Source of the DNA: CAVSRC01 sp963830205
GTDB lineage: Bacteria > Pseudomonadota > Alphaproteobacteria > Rhizobiales > Kaistiaceae
DNA length: 64,000 nt
Assembly: GCA_963830205.1 (NCBI GenBank)
Contig: CAWHLP010000022.1
Coordinates: forward strand, 62,001-126,000
Direction: 5' to 3'
How positions within the stretch are numbered: position 1 is the stretch's first letter; each line of letters opens with the position of its first letter. A program made the position numbers and the translations under genes. Shown here in pieces: positions 63,728 to 64,000 of the stretch. A model generated the notes under the pieces. That model did not search any database and was not told the origin of the DNA. It was given only the letters and a program-made list of their open reading frames with translations.

Positions 63728-64000
63728 TTACCCCCTCCACCACCTGTGGAAGTGGTGGACGGGCCCCCTGCCCTTGCCGACGGCGAGGCTGTCGGCGGCG
63801 GCAAGGGCCGCAGTGAGATAGTCCTTGGCGGCGACGACCGCGGCTTCGAGCGGCATGCCCTGGGCAAGGCCGGCGGCGATAGCCGAGGACAGCGTGCAGC
63901 CGGTGCCGTGCGTGTTCCGCGTGGCGATGCGCGGCGCCGTGAGCCAGCGCCTGCCGGTGGCGGTGATGAGGATGTCGGCGCTCTCCTCCCCGCCGGCGTG
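63728..64000 (-). CDS. thiD: Hydroxymethylpyrimidine/phosphomethylpyrimidine kinase, C-terminal part
   Basis: The frame enters from the right edge and stops at 63728-63730; 90 codons are visible. They read ADILITATGRRWLTAPRI, the ATP-site motif NTHGTGCTLSSAIAAGLA, and near the end GPVHHFHRWW, all diagnostic of ThiD. The enzyme phosphorylates HMP and HMP-phosphate for thiamine synthesis. The N-terminal two-thirds lie outside the window. Confidence 0.93.
   Translation of the reverse strand, partial: HAGGEESADILITATGRRWLTAPRIATRNTHGTGCTLSSAIAAGLAQGMPLEAAVVAAKDYLTAALAAADSLAVGKGRGPVHHFHRWWRG

Overview
This window looks like chromosomal DNA from a high-GC alphaproteobacterium of the Hyphomicrobiales (Rhizobiales) type. 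The evidence is the cell-cycle kinase CckA, a DksA with a single cysteine, a BA14K-like secreted protein, a very large growth-pole-ring (GPR)-like coiled-coil protein, alphaproteobacterial SOS boxes (GAAC-N7-GAAC) and a perfect CtrA-type site (TTAA-N7-TTAAC). No rRNA, tRNA, CRISPR array, transposase or phage gene was found. The genus cannot be fixed from the sequence alone.

Layout. 1-6.4 kb: the end of a glycerophosphodiesterase, a MlotiK1-like cyclic-nucleotide-gated K+ channel, alaS, a VOC protein and recA. 6.6-10.2 kb: a CDF-type transporter, a small ferredoxin-fold gene behind a perfect SOS box, a beta-CASP RNase-like hydrolase and a LOG protein. 10.4-12.2 kb: psuK-psuG for pseudouridine catabolism. 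12.3-16.2 kb: a translationally coupled trio of a polytopic membrane protein, TelA and an unknown soluble protein. 16.3-18.3 kb: a PAS-GGDEF cyclase and ribitol dehydrogenase. 18.3-22.4 kb: an AT-richer insertion carrying a TaqI-like adenine methyltransferase and its probable restriction endonuclease, flanked by structured and repeat DNA. 22.4-28 kb: a hydroxypyruvate-isomerase-like barrel, a DUF3617 protein, and a CHASE2-PAS-GGDEF-EAL / FecR pair. 28-34.4 kb: two small genes, cckA, a FliO-like protein, dksA, a small monooxygenase-like gene and a HAD phosphatase. 34.7-38.4 kb: a BA14K-like protein, SixA, YcjX and YcjF. 38.4-41.9 kb: a cupin, an RND/MMPL transporter and a secreted protein. 42-45.6 kb: a nickel ECF transporter operon (nikMQO-nikR) preceded by a perfect NikR operator. 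46.7-49 kb: two tandem GYD-domain genes and two tandem methyltransferases. 49.2-51.6 kb: ferredoxin reductase, ferredoxin, an Hpt protein behind a CtrA box, and a small conserved gene. 51.9-57.3 kb: the GPR-like gene. 57.3-64 kb: MFS, secreted proteins, a serine/threonine dehydratase, glycosyltransferase, LysE, SDR, FAH and the 3' end of thiD.

Four points stand out. (1) The nickel regulator keeps a perfect operator, but two of the four canonical nickel ligands of NikR are replaced (H87 to R, H89 to P). (2) A perfect SOS box drives a small gene of unknown function next to recA. (3) The three overlapping genes around telA look like a functional cassette. (4) About ten single-base frame breaks fall between 37.6 and 60.5 kb and none between 1 and 37 kb; most are probably sequence indels, so several genes marked as broken here are likely intact in the organism. 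Intergenic gaps carry several families of dispersed palindromic repeats.
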